Source: Kocuria sp. (GTDB lineage Bacteria > Actinomycetota > Actinomycetes > Actinomycetales > Micrococcaceae). From it: 64,000 bases of DNA. Below the pieces are notes generated by a model. The model saw nothing but the letters and a program-made list of their open reading frames with translations, was not told where the DNA came from and ran no database searches. This document shows, piece after piece, positions 1 to 9,623 of this stretch (the first letter of the stretch is position 1; every line of letters starts with the position of its first letter). The DNA lies in NCBI GenBank assembly GCA_030454085.1, contig JAKDJD010000004.1, forward strand, positions 49,720-113,719, given 5' to 3'. A program made the position numbers and the translations under genes.

Positions 1-1
1 G

Positions 2-1033
2 GAGCTTGACCTCACCGTCGGTACTGGTCAGCTGATGACGGTGCTCGGGCCATCAGGTGGGGGCAAGACCACCATGCTGAGGATTGCGGCGGGGCTCGAA
101 TCGCCGACGTCGGGCGCCGTCCACCTGGACGGGAATCCGGTGCGACTGGGTGATTCGTCGGTCGCGTTTCAGGACACCCCGCTCTATCCCCACCTCACGG
201 TCCTGGACAACGTCTTGTTCCCGCTTCGACTCAGGGCAGCCCGGGGAGGCACCTCGCGGTACAGGAACGACCGTGAGCGCCGTGCCGCGGCATTGGACGC
301 CCTCGAGATGATGCACATCCCGGACTTGGGTCCGCGGCGGATCAATCAATTGTCCGGAGGCCAGCGGCAGCGCGTCGGTATTGCCCGCGCGCTCGTTCGC
401 GACGTCGGGCTGTACCTGTTCGACGAGCCGCTCGCGCATTTGGACCAGGCGTTGGCCCGCGACATTCGTGAGGACCTGCGTGCCGTGCAACGGGAGAAGG
501 GGCTGACCATGGTGTACGTGACGCATCAGGTGGAAGAAGCCTTCGCTCTCGGGGACACCGTCACGATCCTCAATGACGGCCGCCTCGAACAGATCGGCCC
601 GCCCCAGGAGCTCTGGCAGAGGCCCGCGACGCGATTCGTCGCCGGATTCTTGGGCGGACATTCCATGAATTTCGTGCCCGGCGAGGACAGGATCGTGCGA
701 GGGTTCCGGCCGGAGAACTGTCTGGTCCAGGACCTTGCCGCGGTACGTTCCGATCAGGGCAGTGAGTCGGTTCTGCGTTTCGACGGCACGGTCGTCGGAT
801 CATCGTTCCTGGGCGAGCAGACGCTCGTCGTCGTCGATACGGGGTCCGAAACGCGGGCCCTGCGGGCGCTGCTGCCCTCGGTGCGTTCCGGTGAGCCGGT
901 CGACCCGCCCGCGATCGGGGAGAGTGCCTGTGTGCTCGTCGACGAGGTGAACGTGCACGAATTCGACGCGGCAACCGGGCAACGGATCGTCCCCGCTGAC
1001 GCACGCGGAGGTGCCACCGCCCAACCTCAGTGA
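2..1033 (+). CDS. ABC transporter ATP-binding protein, MalK/UgpC type (5' partial)
   Basis: Nucleotide-binding subunit of an importer, cut by the left edge of the window: the frame is open through base 2 ([19 protein letters not shown]), so roughly the first 20-30 residues are missing. Visible are Walker [10 protein letters not shown], signature [15 protein letters not shown], Walker B LYLFDEP and the switch histidine in YVTHQVEEA. The text around [13 protein letters not shown] and FRPENC is typical of the MalK/UgpC (CUT1) group, followed by a TOBE/OB-fold regulatory domain to the end. A role energising sugar or similar solute uptake is family inference; the permeases and binding protein would lie outside the window. 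It is not a convincing ModC because no Mop domain is seen. Confidence 0.85.
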   Translation, partial: ELDLTVGTGQLMTVLGPSGGGKTTMLRIAAGLESPTSGAVHLDGNPVRLGDSSVAFQDTPLYPHLTVLDNVLFPLRLRAARGGTSRYRNDRERRAAALDALEMMHIPDLGPRRINQLSGGQRQRVGIARALVRDVGLYLFDEPLAHLDQALARDIREDLRAVQREKGLTMVYVTHQVEEAFALGDTVTILNDGRLEQIGPPQELWQRPATRFVAGFLGGHSMNFVPGEDRIVRGFRPENCLVQDLAAVRSDQGSESVLRFDGTVVGSSFLGEQTLVVVDTGSETRALRALLPSVRSGEPVDPPAIGESACVLVDEVNVHEFDAATGQRIVPADARGGATAQPQ

Positions 1034-1090
1034 TGTGCGTCCCATCGGGACCGTGTGGGTGGCTCCGTCGCCGGACGTGTGGTTTACTGG

Positions 1091-1265
1091 AAATACCAAA
1101 GACCGCCGGTCGTAGGTTTTGCACGCCCCCGGGTGTGTTTATCCGCCATAAGAGTTCCCGCAAGGAACGGCCAGCGCAGGTGAACGTGACACAATCGGAC
1201 TCCGTGCATTCGAATGCGCGCCGAGATCTCGCTGTGCCCCGCCATCTGCGCGGGGCATTTTTTGT
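1091..1265 (+). promoter_or_regulatory. Probable L10(L12)4-binding ribosomal leader with attenuator hairpin
   Basis: The 270-base gap before rplJ contains AAATACCAAAGACCGCCGGT (1091-1110), which resembles the kink-turn core of L10 leaders in other bacteria. It ends in a perfect 8-bp stem (1235-1242 with 1250-1257) followed by six T residues (1258-1263), a terminator-like element 43 bases before the rplJ start. Known L10 leaders let the L10-L7/L12 complex repress its own operon. The full secondary structure was not computed, so the boundaries are approximate. Confidence 0.6.
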
Positions 1266-1305
1266 GGGCTCATGGGCGCCCGGCAATCAGACCGGAAGGA
1301 GTACC

Positions 1306-1845
1306 ATGGCGACACCGGAAAAGGCGGCCGCTGTATCGGAGTTGAGGGAGCTTTTCTCCAACTCGGACGCTGCTGTTTTGACTGAGTATCGTGGTCTCAC
1401 CGTGAGCAAGCTCGGAGAGCTTCGTCGCTCGCTCGGTGAGAACGCTGAATATGCCGTGGTGAAGAACACGCTGACCGCCATCGCGGCCAGGGAAGCCGGC
1501 GTCGAGGGCCTGAACTTCGACGACCTCAACGGCCCCACCGCAATCGCCTTCATCACCGGGGAACCGGTCGAGGCGACCAAGAGCCTGCGTGACTTCGCCA
1601 AGCAAAATCCCCAGCTGGTCATCAAGAGTGGTTACTTTGAGGGTAAGACTCTCGGTGAAGCTGACATCCAGAAGCTTGCGGATCTTGAATCTCGCGAGGT
1701 GCTGCTGGCCAAGGTTGCGGGTGCCGCAAAGGGCACCCTGTCCAAGGCCGCCGCGCTGTTCCAGGCACCGCTCTCCAAGACTGCTCGTACCGCAGAGGCT
1801 CTGCGCACGAAGGTCGAGGAGCAGGGTGGAGAATCCGCTGCCTAA
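1306..1845 (+). CDS. rplJ: Ribosomal protein uL10
   Basis: Large-subunit stalk base protein that anchors L7/L12 dimers on 23S rRNA. The 179-residue product starts [15 protein letters not shown]; the ATG at 1306 follows AGACCGGAAGGAG, and the longer upstream frame is leader sequence. The core [18 protein letters not shown] and the helical C-terminus that carries the stalk ([16 protein letters not shown]) are present, and the length is normal. It is followed by rplL after a 120-base spacer that can form small hairpins, for example GTTGCAG/CTGCAAC at about 1920-1940. Expression is probably controlled by the L10 leader upstream. Confidence 0.97.
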   Translation: MATPEKAAAVSELRELFSNSDAAVLTEYRGLTVSKLGELRRSLGENAEYAVVKNTLTAIAAREAGVEGLNFDDLNGPTAIAFITGEPVEATKSLRDFAKQNPQLVIKSGYFEGKTLGEADIQKLADLESREVLLAKVAGAAKGTLSKAAALFQAPLSKTARTAEALRTKVEEQGGESAA

Positions 1846-1965
1846 GACGTCCTCGGACGTCATCAACGGGAACCCGTTGGCCCTGCGCCTCAGCCTGGGG
1901 GGCAGGAGAATCCAAGATCCGTTGCAGGAAACCTCTGCAACAAGACATAAGAAGGAGCCAAACAC

Positions 1966-2355
1966 ATGGCCAAGCTGACCACTGAAGAACTCATCGAGGC
2001 TTTCAAGGAACTGTCCCTGATCGAGCTGTCCGACTTCGTCAAGGCCTTCGAAGAGACCTTCGACGTCACCGCTGCTGCCCCCGCCGCCGTTGCCGCTGCA
2101 CCGGCCGCCGGTGGCGATGCAGGCGCTGATGAGGCTGAAGAGCAGACCGAATTCGACGTTGTGCTCGAGTCGGCCGGCGACAAGAAGATCGGCGTCATCA
2201 AGGAAGTTCGTGCGCTGACCTCCCTCGGCCTCAAGGAAGCCAAGGACCTGGTCGACGGCGCTCCGAAGCCGGTTCTCGAGGGTGCTTCCAAGGAAGACGC
2301 CGAGAAGGCCAAGGAGCAGCTCGAGGGCGCTGGCGCTACCATCTCCCTCAAGTAA
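1966..2355 (+). CDS. rplL: Ribosomal protein bL12 (L7/L12)
   Basis: Stalk protein that recruits and activates translational GTPases. The 129-residue product has the N-terminal dimerisation helix ([21 protein letters not shown]), an Ala/Pro-rich hinge at about residues 40-58, and the conserved C-terminal domain ([25 protein letters not shown]). The start is the ATG at 1966 behind GAAGGAG. It is the last gene of the rplJL unit and is closed by the hairpin at 2378-2420. In many bacteria rpoB would follow; here rpoB lies 16 kb downstream. Confidence 0.98.
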   Translation: MAKLTTEELIEAFKELSLIELSDFVKAFEETFDVTAAAPAAVAAAPAAGGDAGADEAEEQTEFDVVLESAGDKKIGVIKEVRALTSLGLKEAKDLVDGAPKPVLEGASKEDAEKAKEQLEGAGATISLK

Positions 2356-2377
2356 TTCCTTCCGGAATTCTCTGGTC

Positions 2378-2420
2378 GAAGGCTCTCCCACCCGCGCGGT
2401 GGGGGAGCCTTCTCCCTTTT
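2378..2420 (+). terminator. Intrinsic terminator after rplL
   Basis: A 15-bp stem (GAAGGCTCTCCCACC at 2378-2392 with GGTGGGGGAGCCTTC at 2398-2412, one wobble pair), a 5-base loop, then TCCCTTTT. It lies 22 bases after the rplL stop and cleanly ends the rplJL transcript. Confidence 0.9.
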
Positions 2421-2815
2421 AAGATTGGTTCTGACCCTGTCGTTCCCTGCTTCGCACAAGAACCGTCCTCGTCGCCTGAGCTGTCCCGGCGAAAGAAAAC
2501 GCGGCGTGGCTGTGTCGGTTGTCATCGGAGCGAGTCTGTTCGCAGTCTGCGTGGGATGCTTTCGGACCCCTCGGCGTCGCGAATGCTTGTAGAAGCAACA
2601 TCGTGTTCAGGACTTTGCCCGGGCACCGAGAAGGTGACTCGCCACGCGTGACGTTCCTGATCGGCGCGATCAGTGTGGCGACGATCGAAGGCACGGGGGA
2701 ATACCGGAACGCGCTTGGTGATACCAACGAGACGTTGCGGAAGCGATGATCCCGAGGGCTTCCTCAGCAGGTTCCCGGCCTGGTCCGGATCTGCCGTTCC
2801 CGACCGCCCCGAAGC
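2421..2815. other. Intergenic gap between rplL terminator and moeA
   Basis: About 395 bases with no convincing gene. A 76-codon frame (2519-2749) has no recognisable ribosome binding site, domain or codon pattern. The leftward moeA gene ends at the right edge of this gap, facing the rplL terminator, so it is a convergent region. Confidence 0.5.
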
Positions 2816-4009
2816 TCAGTCCAAGGGCAGGCAGCTGACCCGATCGCCTGAAGTGGCACCTTCCGGCGGGACGACGGCCAGGACATCCGCCGCCGCGAGA
2901 CCCGAGAGCATGTGTGCCTGCGTGCCGGGGCATGGGAGCGCGACGTCGCCGTCGAGCGTGCACGGGACGAGGCTCGTATTTCCCTTGTGCGAAGCAGGCA
3001 TGTCCCTGCCGAGGACCGCCGAAAGAAGGGGCGGCAGCGGCCGCCCCAGGAATCCGGCGAGGGCCACCGGCGCGAGTCCGTAGAGCGAGGTGTGTGCCGC
3101 GAGCGGATTCCCGGGCAACCCCAGGACGATCCGGTCGCCGGGGAGACGCCCAACGATGGTCGGATGCCCGGGGCGAACGGCGATCGACGTCGCGATCAGG
3201 TCCGTGCACATGTCCTCGAGGATCTTCCGCACGAAATCCTGGCTCGAGGATCCCGATCCGCCCGTGAGGATCACGAGGTCGCCGCTGGCCCACGAGATCC
3301 ACTCGCGGATGACGTCGTGGTCGTCGTGGAGCCGCGTTCTTTCGGTGACGTCCGCGCCCCAACCTCGCAGGAGGTGCGGGAATTGTGCGGAGAAGGCGTC
3401 GCGAACCTCCCCGGGCTGGGGCACGCCGGAGGCGATCACCTCATTGCCCGTGAAGGCCATGCTGACGGTCATCGGTCGATGCACGGAAACGATGTCGATA
3501 CCGCAGGCCGCGAGCAGCGCAATGTGGCGGGGCGCGAGCACGGTTCCCTCCGCGACCAGCTGGGTTCCCTGAGCCATCTCCTCGCCGCGACGCCGTATGT
3601 CGCGACCAGGCGAATACGGGTGCTCCGGAAGGCAATGCACGGTCGACCCCAGGGTCTCGGTGTGCTCGACGCGGACCACGCCCTCGGTTCCTTCGGGCAG
3701 GACGGATCCCGTCAGGCAAGGCCACGCTTCTCCGGCCGCGATGCTGCCCGAGCGACGGTGGATGTTCCGCTCGCCCGAGGAGCGCACCGGATCCGAGGTC
3801 AGACGCCACGGTCCCGGTCCGGCCACGGCGAACCCGTCCATGGCCGAGGAATCGAAGTGAGGTATGGGGATGGGGCTCACGAGCGGCTTCGCCGTCGTCA
3901 TGCCCAGTGCGTTCTCGAGCCGCAGGTCCTCTGGGCGATCCAGGGTTCTTCCGATCTCGCTCGCGAGGTCGTGGAGCTTCTCACGGACCGCGTACCAGTC
4001 CCGCCTCAT
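2816..4009 (-). CDS. moeA: Molybdopterin molybdenumtransferase MoeA (copy 1)
   Basis: MoeA inserts molybdate into adenylylated molybdopterin, the last common step of molybdenum cofactor synthesis. The 397-residue product starts MRRDWYAVREKLHD; this ATG (4007-4009) overlaps the mobA stop by 3 bases, while the frame upstream of it is a shadow. Visible are DSSAMDGFAV in the N-terminal domain, the MoCF-like ILTGGSGSSSQDFV and GLPGNPLAAH, and a C-terminal barrel domain. The nucleotide-handling motif is more divergent than in copy 2 (7861-9135), so the two may differ in metal or step. It is the last gene of a leftward operon moaA-moaD-mobA-moeA. Confidence 0.9.
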   Translation of the reverse strand: MRRDWYAVREKLHDLASEIGRTLDRPEDLRLENALGMTTAKPLVSPIPIPHFDSSAMDGFAVAGPGPWRLTSDPVRSSGERNIHRRSGSIAAGEAWPCLTGSVLPEGTEGVVRVEHTETLGSTVHCLPEHPYSPGRDIRRRGEEMAQGTQLVAEGTVLAPRHIALLAACGIDIVSVHRPMTVSMAFTGNEVIASGVPQPGEVRDAFSAQFPHLLRGWGADVTERTRLHDDHDVIREWISWASGDLVILTGGSGSSSQDFVRKILEDMCTDLIATSIAVRPGHPTIVGRLPGDRIVLGLPGNPLAAHTSLYGLAPVALAGFLGRPLPPLLSAVLGRDMPASHKGNTSLVPCTLDGDVALPCPGTQAHMLSGLAAADVLAVVPPEGATSGDRVSCLPLD

Positions 4010-4656
4010 GCCGGATTCCTTGTCGAAAGATCGTTCGGGCGGGCAACGTAGCCGAGGGCCACGGCGTCGTCCCAGGTATCGACGTCCGCGCTCGATCCTG
4101 CCGGAACCTCGACTACGGTCGGGGAGAGGCGTTTCAGTCTCGACATCACGGACTGTGAGCCCGCCGGTTCGGCGAAGGCGTCCCGCGCCCGATCGAGGCG
4201 GAGAACCGACAGGAGAGGTTGCCACCGCCCGTCATCGGACCCCACGAATGCGGCGTCGTCCGGCGTCCGTTCGGTCACGGCCCGACGCAGGGCCGCCAAT
4301 CCCGGTCCCGGATGCGGCATGTCGGCCGCGACCACGAAGGACCACGAGTCCAGCGCGGGGAATTCCGAAAGCCCGGCCCGGATTGCCGCGGCCGGGCCGG
4401 AGAAGGGCGGATCCTCGCGCACGAGTCCGGTTCCTTCCGGAACCGGAATGTCCTCGGGCCCGACGACGACGCAGCGGTCGGCTCCGACGCCCGCGTATCG
4501 TTCGAGATCCTCGAGGACGGAGCCCAGGACGGTGCGGCCGTCTCTGGACAGCAAGGGCTTGTCCGGAATCGGCACGGGTGCCGATTCGTGCAGACGCGAC
4601 GATCGACCACCCGCGAGGACGATCGCTCGGAACTCGACTAGAGGGAACGGGGCCAC
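4006..4656 (-). CDS. mobA: MobA-like molybdenum cofactor guanylyl/cytidylyltransferase
   Basis: A nucleotidyltransferase of the MobA/IspD fold, expected to attach GMP (or CMP) to molybdenum cofactor in the cytoplasm. The 216-residue product begins MAPFPLVEFRAIVLAGGRSSRL; the LAGGRSSRL loop binds the nucleotide phosphate, DKPLLSRDG follows, and VVAADMPHPGPG supplies the metal-binding aspartate. It sits 3 bases after moaD and overlaps moeA, so it is translationally coupled. The length fits MobA. Preference for GTP or CTP cannot be read from the sequence. Confidence 0.85.
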   Translation of the reverse strand: MAPFPLVEFRAIVLAGGRSSRLHESAPVPIPDKPLLSRDGRTVLGSVLEDLERYAGVGADRCVVVGPEDIPVPEGTGLVREDPPFSGPAAAIRAGLSEFPALDSWSFVVAADMPHPGPGLAALRRAVTERTPDDAAFVGSDDGRWQPLLSVLRLDRARDAFAEPAGSQSVMSRLKRLSPTVVEVPAGSSADVDTWDDAVALGYVARPNDLSTRNPA

Positions 4657-4659
4657 CGG

Positions 4660-4929
4660 TCAGCCCCCGGCGAAGGGCGGCATGATGTCGATGCGCTCGA
4701 CGCTCGCGAGAGAAGCCGAAGGTTCGGCTCTGCGCCCATCGGCGAGGAACGTGCATCGGCCGAAGACCTCCGCCAGCGTCAGGCCGGCGGCTCGGTGCTC
4801 GGTGTGCTCTCGTCCTAGCGTCTCGACCAGGTCCGCGAGGGTGTCGAGACCGTTCGCCGCGGCGTCGACGGATTCGGTCGACTGGCCGCGGGCTGCCCGC
4901 GCAGCAGCGAAATAGTGGATGTCGACCAA
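4660..4929 (-). CDS. moaD: Molybdopterin synthase small subunit MoaD
   Basis: Ubiquitin-fold sulfur carrier that donates sulfur from its C-terminal thiocarboxylate to make the molybdopterin dithiolene. The product is 89 residues and ends in the required Gly-Gly (MPPFAGG). It begins MVDIHYFAAARAARG, typical of actinobacterial MoaD. It is separated by 3 bases from moaA upstream and by 3 from mobA downstream. Its partner large subunit MoaE is encoded in the divergent operon at 10095-10568. Confidence 0.92.
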   Translation of the reverse strand: MVDIHYFAAARAARGQSTESVDAAANGLDTLADLVETLGREHTEHRAAGLTLAEVFGRCTFLADGRRAEPSASLASVERIDIMPPFAGG

Positions 4930-4932
4930 TTC

Positions 4933-5973
4933 TCAGCCCCCGATTGCGCTCATGCTGCGATCGGGCTGAACGAATTCGGGCGTCCCCAGACCAACCTTGG
5001 TCTGTCCGTGGGCCTTGGGCTTGACCCACATCGCGGCCTGCCAGATCTCGGCAATCCGCTCGTCCGTCGACCCGTCCCTGAGCGCCTCCATGAGATCGGT
5101 TTCCTCGTGGGAGAACAAGCAACTGCGAATTTTGCCGTCGGCCGTGACCCTGGTTCGGCTGCAGGCTTCGCAAAAAGGCTCGGTGACAGAGGCTATGACG
5201 CCGACCTGGCCGAGGGGCGGTGCCGAATCGCCAGAGTCAGCCGTGCCCAAGGGGTAGACGTCCCACAGCTCGGCGGGTGCCGATCCCCGGGGTTCGGCCT
5301 GGGGAACCAGGTCGAAGTCCTCGGAGATGCGATCCCTGACTTCCCCGGCCGACACCATGCCGCTGCGCGTCCATTCGTGGTCGGCGTCGAGCGGCATCTG
5401 TTCGATGAACCGGAGCTGGAAGTCGTGGCGCAGAGACCAATCGAGCAACTCGCCGGCCTGGTCGTCATTGACCCCGCGCATCAGGACGGCGTTGATCTTG
5501 ATGGGGCGAATCCCCGCCTCGGCTGCGGCCTCGAGGCCACGAAGAACATGTGGGAGCCGGTCCCTGCGAGTGATCTTCGCGAAGGTTTCGGGGCACACCG
5601 TATCCAGGGACACGTTGATCCTATTGAGCCCGGCCTCGACCAGACCATCGATCTTCTTCTCCAGCCCGATGCCATTCGTCGTGATCGACATTGGCAAATG
5701 GGGGTGGAGTTCGCGCAAGTCACCGAGGATCGTCCCCAAATCGGCGCGAACGAGCGGCTCGCCGCCGGTGAATCGGACCTCGCGTACTCCCAGGAGCCTG
5801 ACGCCGATGTCGGCGATGCGGACCGCTTCGGAGGCGCTCAGGAGCTCGTTCTTGCCGAGCCAGTCCAGCCCTTCAGCCGGCATGCAGTAGGTGCACCGCA
5901 GGTTGCACTTGTCGATGAGTGATAGTCGGAGATCGTTGGCTACGCGACCCCATTGGTCTTCCAAGAGTCCCAA
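4933..5973 (-). CDS. moaA: GTP 3',8-cyclase MoaA
   Basis: Radical-SAM enzyme that, with MoaC, converts GTP to cyclic pyranopterin monophosphate, the first step of molybdenum cofactor synthesis. The 346-residue product has the SAM-cluster motif CNLRCTYC near residue 22, the FTGGEPLVR segment, the C-terminal cluster cysteines (FCEACSRTRVTADGKIRSC) and the conserved terminal Gly-Gly (SMSAIGG) needed for activity. It is the first gene of the leftward operon and is divergent from modA, with a 208-base intergenic region that must hold both promoters. Confidence 0.96.
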   Translation of the reverse strand: MGLLEDQWGRVANDLRLSLIDKCNLRCTYCMPAEGLDWLGKNELLSASEAVRIADIGVRLLGVREVRFTGGEPLVRADLGTILGDLRELHPHLPMSITTNGIGLEKKIDGLVEAGLNRINVSLDTVCPETFAKITRRDRLPHVLRGLEAAAEAGIRPIKINAVLMRGVNDDQAGELLDWSLRHDFQLRFIEQMPLDADHEWTRSGMVSAGEVRDRISEDFDLVPQAEPRGSAPAELWDVYPLGTADSGDSAPPLGQVGVIASVTEPFCEACSRTRVTADGKIRSCLFSHEETDLMEALRDGSTDERIAEIWQAAMWVKPKAHGQTKVGLGTPEFVQPDRSMSAIGG

Positions 5974-6181
5974 TGCTGCCTCCTCGGATGTATTGCTCCG
6001 CTACCCACGGTACTCGGGTTCACAGCGTCCTTGGAACCGAGCTAACTTTCGCCCCTGTGTTGACCGGGAGGAACGAGGAGAAAAGCTGGGGGGCCGGGGT
6101 GCACCGTATTCGATAGGAATGTGATGTAAATTGCCATGGGGGAGCCACGTCACAGCATAATTCACTCGAGAGGACGCACCC

Positions 6182-7009
6182 ATGAGCAACGCACAGCAGC
6201 CCACGTCAGAGAACCGGACACGACGAGGCCGCCGCACGAGGCTTGGAGCCGGCCTTTCGGTGGCCGTCGCCGGTGCCTTGTTGCTCGCGGGCTGCGGCGG
6301 GTCCTCCGGGGCTTCGGGATCAGACGACTCGGAGACGGTCACGGTGTTCGCGGCCGCTTCACTGAACAAGGCGGGTGACGAGCTGGCCTCCAAGTACAAG
6401 GAAGATCACCCGGACACCGACATCAAGTGGAACTACGCGGGATCCTCCAAATTGGTCCAACAGATCGACCAGGGAGCGTCCGCCGACATGTTCATCTCCG
6501 CGGACCAGCAGAACATGGACAAGGCCCTGGCACTCGATGCCTTCAAGGACTCCCAGGACACCTCCGTGATAGCAACCAATACTCTGCAACTCGTGACCGC
6601 ACCCGGCAACCCCGGTGGGATCCACTCGATCCAGGATGCCTCGGGCAAGCCGGTCGCCGTCTGCGCGCCCGAGGTTCCGTGCGGAACCCTCGCTCAGCAG
6701 GCCCTGGACGCCGCGAGCGTCAAGCTCGACGACGCGAGCCAAGAAGTCAACGTGTCCGCCGTCTCGACCAAGATCAGCCAGGGCGAGGTCGATGCCGGAT
6801 TCGTGTACTCGACCGACGCCCTGAACATGAAGAAGAACAGCGAAGACGTCGAAGCCATCGATCTCAAGGGCATCGAGAAGAACAAGTACCCGGCAGCCAT
6901 CACCGAGTCGGGCTCGAAGAATGATGGCGCCAAGGACTTCTACAAGTGGCTTGAGAGCGACGACGCCAAGAAGATCCTCAAGAAGTACGGCTTTGGCTCG
7001 GGGCAGTAA
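6182..7009 (+). CDS. modA: Molybdate-binding lipoprotein ModA
   Basis: Extracellular solute-binding protein for molybdate uptake. The 275-residue precursor has an Arg-rich N-region, a hydrophobic stretch and lipobox LLAGC with the lipid cysteine at residue 38. The mature part starts with the ModA signature VTVFAAASLNKAGDEL, and contains YAGSSKLVQQIDQGASADMFISAD, where the serines and the aspartate ring contact the oxyanion in the family. The ATG at 6182 follows GAGAGGACGC. It is the first gene of the rightward Moco operon; modB follows with overlap. No modC is present in the window. Confidence 0.93.
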   Translation: MSNAQQPTSENRTRRGRRTRLGAGLSVAVAGALLLAGCGGSSGASGSDDSETVTVFAAASLNKAGDELASKYKEDHPDTDIKWNYAGSSKLVQQIDQGASADMFISADQQNMDKALALDAFKDSQDTSVIATNTLQLVTAPGNPGGIHSIQDASGKPVAVCAPEVPCGTLAQQALDAASVKLDDASQEVNVSAVSTKISQGEVDAGFVYSTDALNMKKNSEDVEAIDLKGIEKNKYPAAITESGSKNDGAKDFYKWLESDDAKKILKKYGFGSGQ

Positions 7010-7868
7010 TTCCAACTTCGCGTTTCCCGCGTGGCTGTACGTCCCCGCGGGGATCGCGTTGCTTCTGGTCCTGGGGCCTCTCCTGGGCCTCGTCGTCAAG
7101 ATTCCCTGGTCCGAGGCAGGAAGCCTCCTGTCCGAACCGTCGGCCCTCCAGGCTCTGGAGCTGTCCCTGACCACGTCCTGCGTCTCCACGGTGTGCTGCG
7201 TTCTGGTGGGTATTCCGTTGTCCCTCATGCTGACCAGGTCGGGGAAGGCGCGTGCCTCCGGGTCGGGGAGGGCCGGTGCCGGTGGACTGGCTTCTGCGTT
7301 CAGCGGTCCCATGGCCTTCATCGTCTACGCCCCGCTCGTGCTGTCTCCGGTGGTCTCGGGCCTGGCTTTGATGTTTTTCTGGGGGCGCAACGGGTTGCTC
7401 GGCAAACTGTTGGCCGAAGGCAACGTGACGATCGCGTTCACCTCGTGGGCCGTCATCCTCGCCCAGGTCTTCGTCTCGATGCCATTCTTCGTCTCCACGG
7501 CCGTCACCGCCCTCACCGCGATTCCCCGAAGATACGAAGAGATCGCCGCGACGGAAGGAGCAACACGCAACGAGGTCGCCCGCAAGGTCCTGTTGCCGCA
7601 AGCCCTTCCCGGCCTGCTGACGGCGGGGCTGCTGAGCTTCGCAAGGGCCCTCGGCGAGTTCGGGGCGACCATCACGTTCGCGGGGAATATCGAGGGAACG
7701 ACCCGCACCATTCCGTTGAACATCGAAATCGGGCTCAGCTCCAACGACGTCGACGCCGCCCTCGGAAGCTGCATCATGCTCCTGGCCCTGTATGTGCTGG
7801 TCGTAGGACTGTTGCTGATGGCCCGTTTCCTGTCCTCGCTCCGAAAGGCGGACACATCCCATGCATGA
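6993..7868 (+). CDS. modB: Molybdate ABC transporter permease ModB
   Basis: Integral membrane subunit of the molybdate importer. About six membrane helices are visible (first at LYVPAGIALLLVLGPLLGLV), and the cytoplasmic EAA-type loop RYEEIAATEGATRNEVARKVLLPQA contacts the ATPase. The proposed TTG start at 6993 gives 291 residues with a short N-tail and a 17-base overlap with modA; an in-frame ATG at 6921 would give 315 residues but a non-hydrophobic, unlikely N-terminus. It overlaps moeA by 8 bases. The cognate ATPase is missing here, so it must be borrowed or encoded elsewhere. Confidence 0.88.
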   Translation: MARGSNSNFAFPAWLYVPAGIALLLVLGPLLGLVVKIPWSEAGSLLSEPSALQALELSLTTSCVSTVCCVLVGIPLSLMLTRSGKARASGSGRAGAGGLASAFSGPMAFIVYAPLVLSPVVSGLALMFFWGRNGLLGKLLAEGNVTIAFTSWAVILAQVFVSMPFFVSTAVTALTAIPRRYEEIAATEGATRNEVARKVLLPQALPGLLTAGLLSFARALGEFGATITFAGNIEGTTRTIPLNIEIGLSSNDVDAALGSCIMLLALYVLVVGLLLMARFLSSLRKADTSHA

Positions 7869-9135
7869 CGCGGAACCCTTTGCTCCTTCGGAATACTGTG
7901 AACACCTCGTCAATCTGGCCCGCGATCTGGGAGCCGAACCCCGGACGGAACGGATCGAAGTGGCCGCTGCTGCGGGTCGTGTGTTGGCCGAGGACGTCGT
8001 CGCCCCGGCAGACTCCCCGCGATTCGACAATTCGCAGATGGACGGATATGCGCTCAACGCGGCCGCGGTGCACCGCGAGAACAGGTTCTTCCACGTCGGG
8101 CCCGTGGTTCCTGCCGGGACCGATCCGGCGAAGGACTACCCGCAGGGACTCGACCGGGAGGATACCGTCTGCCCGATCATGACCGGGGCCAAGCTGCCCG
8201 AGGGAACCTGCGCCGTTGTCCCCGTGGAGAAATGCGATCCGCCCGAATTCGCGGCCCCCGGTGACCAGGTGAGAATCCCCCAGCCTCCGGAAGGGCAGTT
8301 CGTCCGTTCGGCGGCATCGGACCTGCGGCGCGGCGAGACCCTGGTGTCCGAAGGGCGAACCGTGACCCCACAGACCGTGGGGGCTCTGGCCAGCCAGAAC
8401 GTACGGTCTGTCGAGGTCTGGGCCAGGCCGCGCGTGCTCATCTGCACCGGAGGAGAGGAAATCTCGCAGTCCGGAGTTCTCGACCAGGCGCAGCTTCCGG
8501 ATGCCAACGGCCCGATGATGGAGGCGCTCGCCGGACACCACGGACTCGAGGTCGTTCAGAGGATCGTGACGGGGGACGACCCGCAAGACCTGAGCAACAG
8601 GCTCGAGGGCGCACTGAGGCGATGGCGCCCGGACCTCGTGGTGACCTCAGGAGGAATCAGCCACGGCGCCTTCGAAGTGGTCCGGCAGGTCTTGGAGAGC
8701 CAACCCCGGGCATGGTTCGGGCATGTGGCACAGCAACCAGGCGGGCCCCAGGGTTGCGCGGCGCTCGCGGGAGTGCCCGTGATCGCCCTGCCGGGAAATC
8801 CTGTCAGTACCCTGGTCTCTTTCCGCCTGTTCGTGGCGCCCCTGGTGGCGCGGGTCTGGGGCGCCGCCGTGGAGCCCCCGGTCCTGGCAGCGCGCCTGTC
8901 CTGCGATGTGGAGGGCGTGCCGGCCAAGACCCAGTTCCGCAGGGGGCGGCTCGCCCTGGGAGAGAATGCGACCGTATCGGCCGAGGTCGTGGGTGGGGCG
9001 GGCTCTCACCTGCTGGCACAATCGGTGGGAGCCGACTGTCTGATCGAGGTACCGCCTGCGAGTCACCTGTTCAGAGGAGACGTGGTCAGCGTCCACCCGC
9101 TGGCACCGCACCTGCATCATGAGGAGCAAATATGA
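7861..9135 (+). CDS. moeA: Molybdopterin molybdenumtransferase MoeA (copy 2)
   Basis: Second MoeA paralogue, 424 residues, with intact family motifs: [10 protein letters not shown] (domain I), [18 protein letters not shown], the MoCF-like [14 protein letters not shown] and [10 protein letters not shown], and a C-terminal domain ending in a barrel ([11 protein letters not shown]). The role is molybdate insertion into adenylylated molybdopterin. It begins within the last codons of modB (8-base overlap) and its stop overlaps moaC by 4 bases (ATGA), so the operon is tightly coupled. It is clearly diverged from copy 1 at 2816-4009; actinobacteria often carry several MoeA copies. Confidence 0.94.
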   Translation: MHDAEPFAPSEYCEHLVNLARDLGAEPRTERIEVAAAAGRVLAEDVVAPADSPRFDNSQMDGYALNAAAVHRENRFFHVGPVVPAGTDPAKDYPQGLDREDTVCPIMTGAKLPEGTCAVVPVEKCDPPEFAAPGDQVRIPQPPEGQFVRSAASDLRRGETLVSEGRTVTPQTVGALASQNVRSVEVWARPRVLICTGGEEISQSGVLDQAQLPDANGPMMEALAGHHGLEVVQRIVTGDDPQDLSNRLEGALRRWRPDLVVTSGGISHGAFEVVRQVLESQPRAWFGHVAQQPGGPQGCAALAGVPVIALPGNPVSTLVSFRLFVAPLVARVWGAAVEPPVLAARLSCDVEGVPAKTQFRRGRLALGENATVSAEVVGGAGSHLLAQSVGADCLIEVPPASHLFRGDVVSVHPLAPHLHHEEQI

Positions 9136-9623
9136 CGAACACCGAGCAAGGCCTGACCCATGTCCGGGAGGACGGGTCCGCGCACATGGTGGACGTGACG
9201 GGGAAGGACGACACCAGTAGGGAAGCCGTGGCGGTCGGCGTCCTTCGGACCAGGCCGGATGTCGTCGAGCTCATGTATGCAGCCGACCTGCCGAAAGGGG
9301 ACGCCCTGCCCGTGGCCCGCATCGCGGGCATCATGGGGGCGAAGAAGACCCCGGATCTGATTCCCTTGTGCCACCCGTTGCCGTTGGGCAAGATCACGGT
9401 GGATTTCGAGCGCCTCGAGGATGGTGTGCGAATCGAGGCCAAGGTCAAGACGCGTGGGGCAACCGGCGTCGAGATGGAAGCGCTCACTGCGGTCAGCACC
9501 GCCGCACTCGCCTTGTACGACATGATCAAAGCGGTCGACAAGCACGCCGTGATCGGTGACATCCGTGTTCTCGCGAAGTCCGGCGGCAAGTCCGGTTCGT
9601 GGACTGTTGAGGAGGAACGATGA
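9132..9623 (+). CDS. moaC: Cyclic pyranopterin monophosphate synthase MoaC
   Basis: Partner of MoaA that closes the cyclic phosphate of cyclic pyranopterin monophosphate. The 163-residue product contains the MoaC signatures [29 protein letters not shown] (active-site His) and [31 protein letters not shown] (motif spans about residues 110-140; the KAVDK lysine is catalytic in the family). Length is normal. Its ATG overlaps the moeA stop and its stop overlaps moaB. Confidence 0.97.
   Translation: MTNTEQGLTHVREDGSAHMVDVTGKDDTSREAVAVGVLRTRPDVVELMYAADLPKGDALPVARIAGIMGAKKTPDLIPLCHPLPLGKITVDFERLEDGVRIEAKVKTRGATGVEMEALTAVSTAALALYDMIKAVDKHAVIGDIRVLAKSGGKSGSWTVEEER

Noticed and set aside
2..1033. Calling the first ATPase ModC
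   Set aside because: Its C-terminal part is a MalK/UgpC-type TOBE region without a Mop domain, and it is separated from modAB by other operons.
2519..2749. 76-codon open frame after rplL
   Set aside because: No ribosome-binding site, no recognisable domain and no codon signature; likely chance.
5974..6181. Moco riboswitch or ModE site between moaA and modA
   Set aside because: Only a short TGTGA/TCACA pair (6120-6124, 6150-6154) was seen; the conserved Moco-element core could not be matched.
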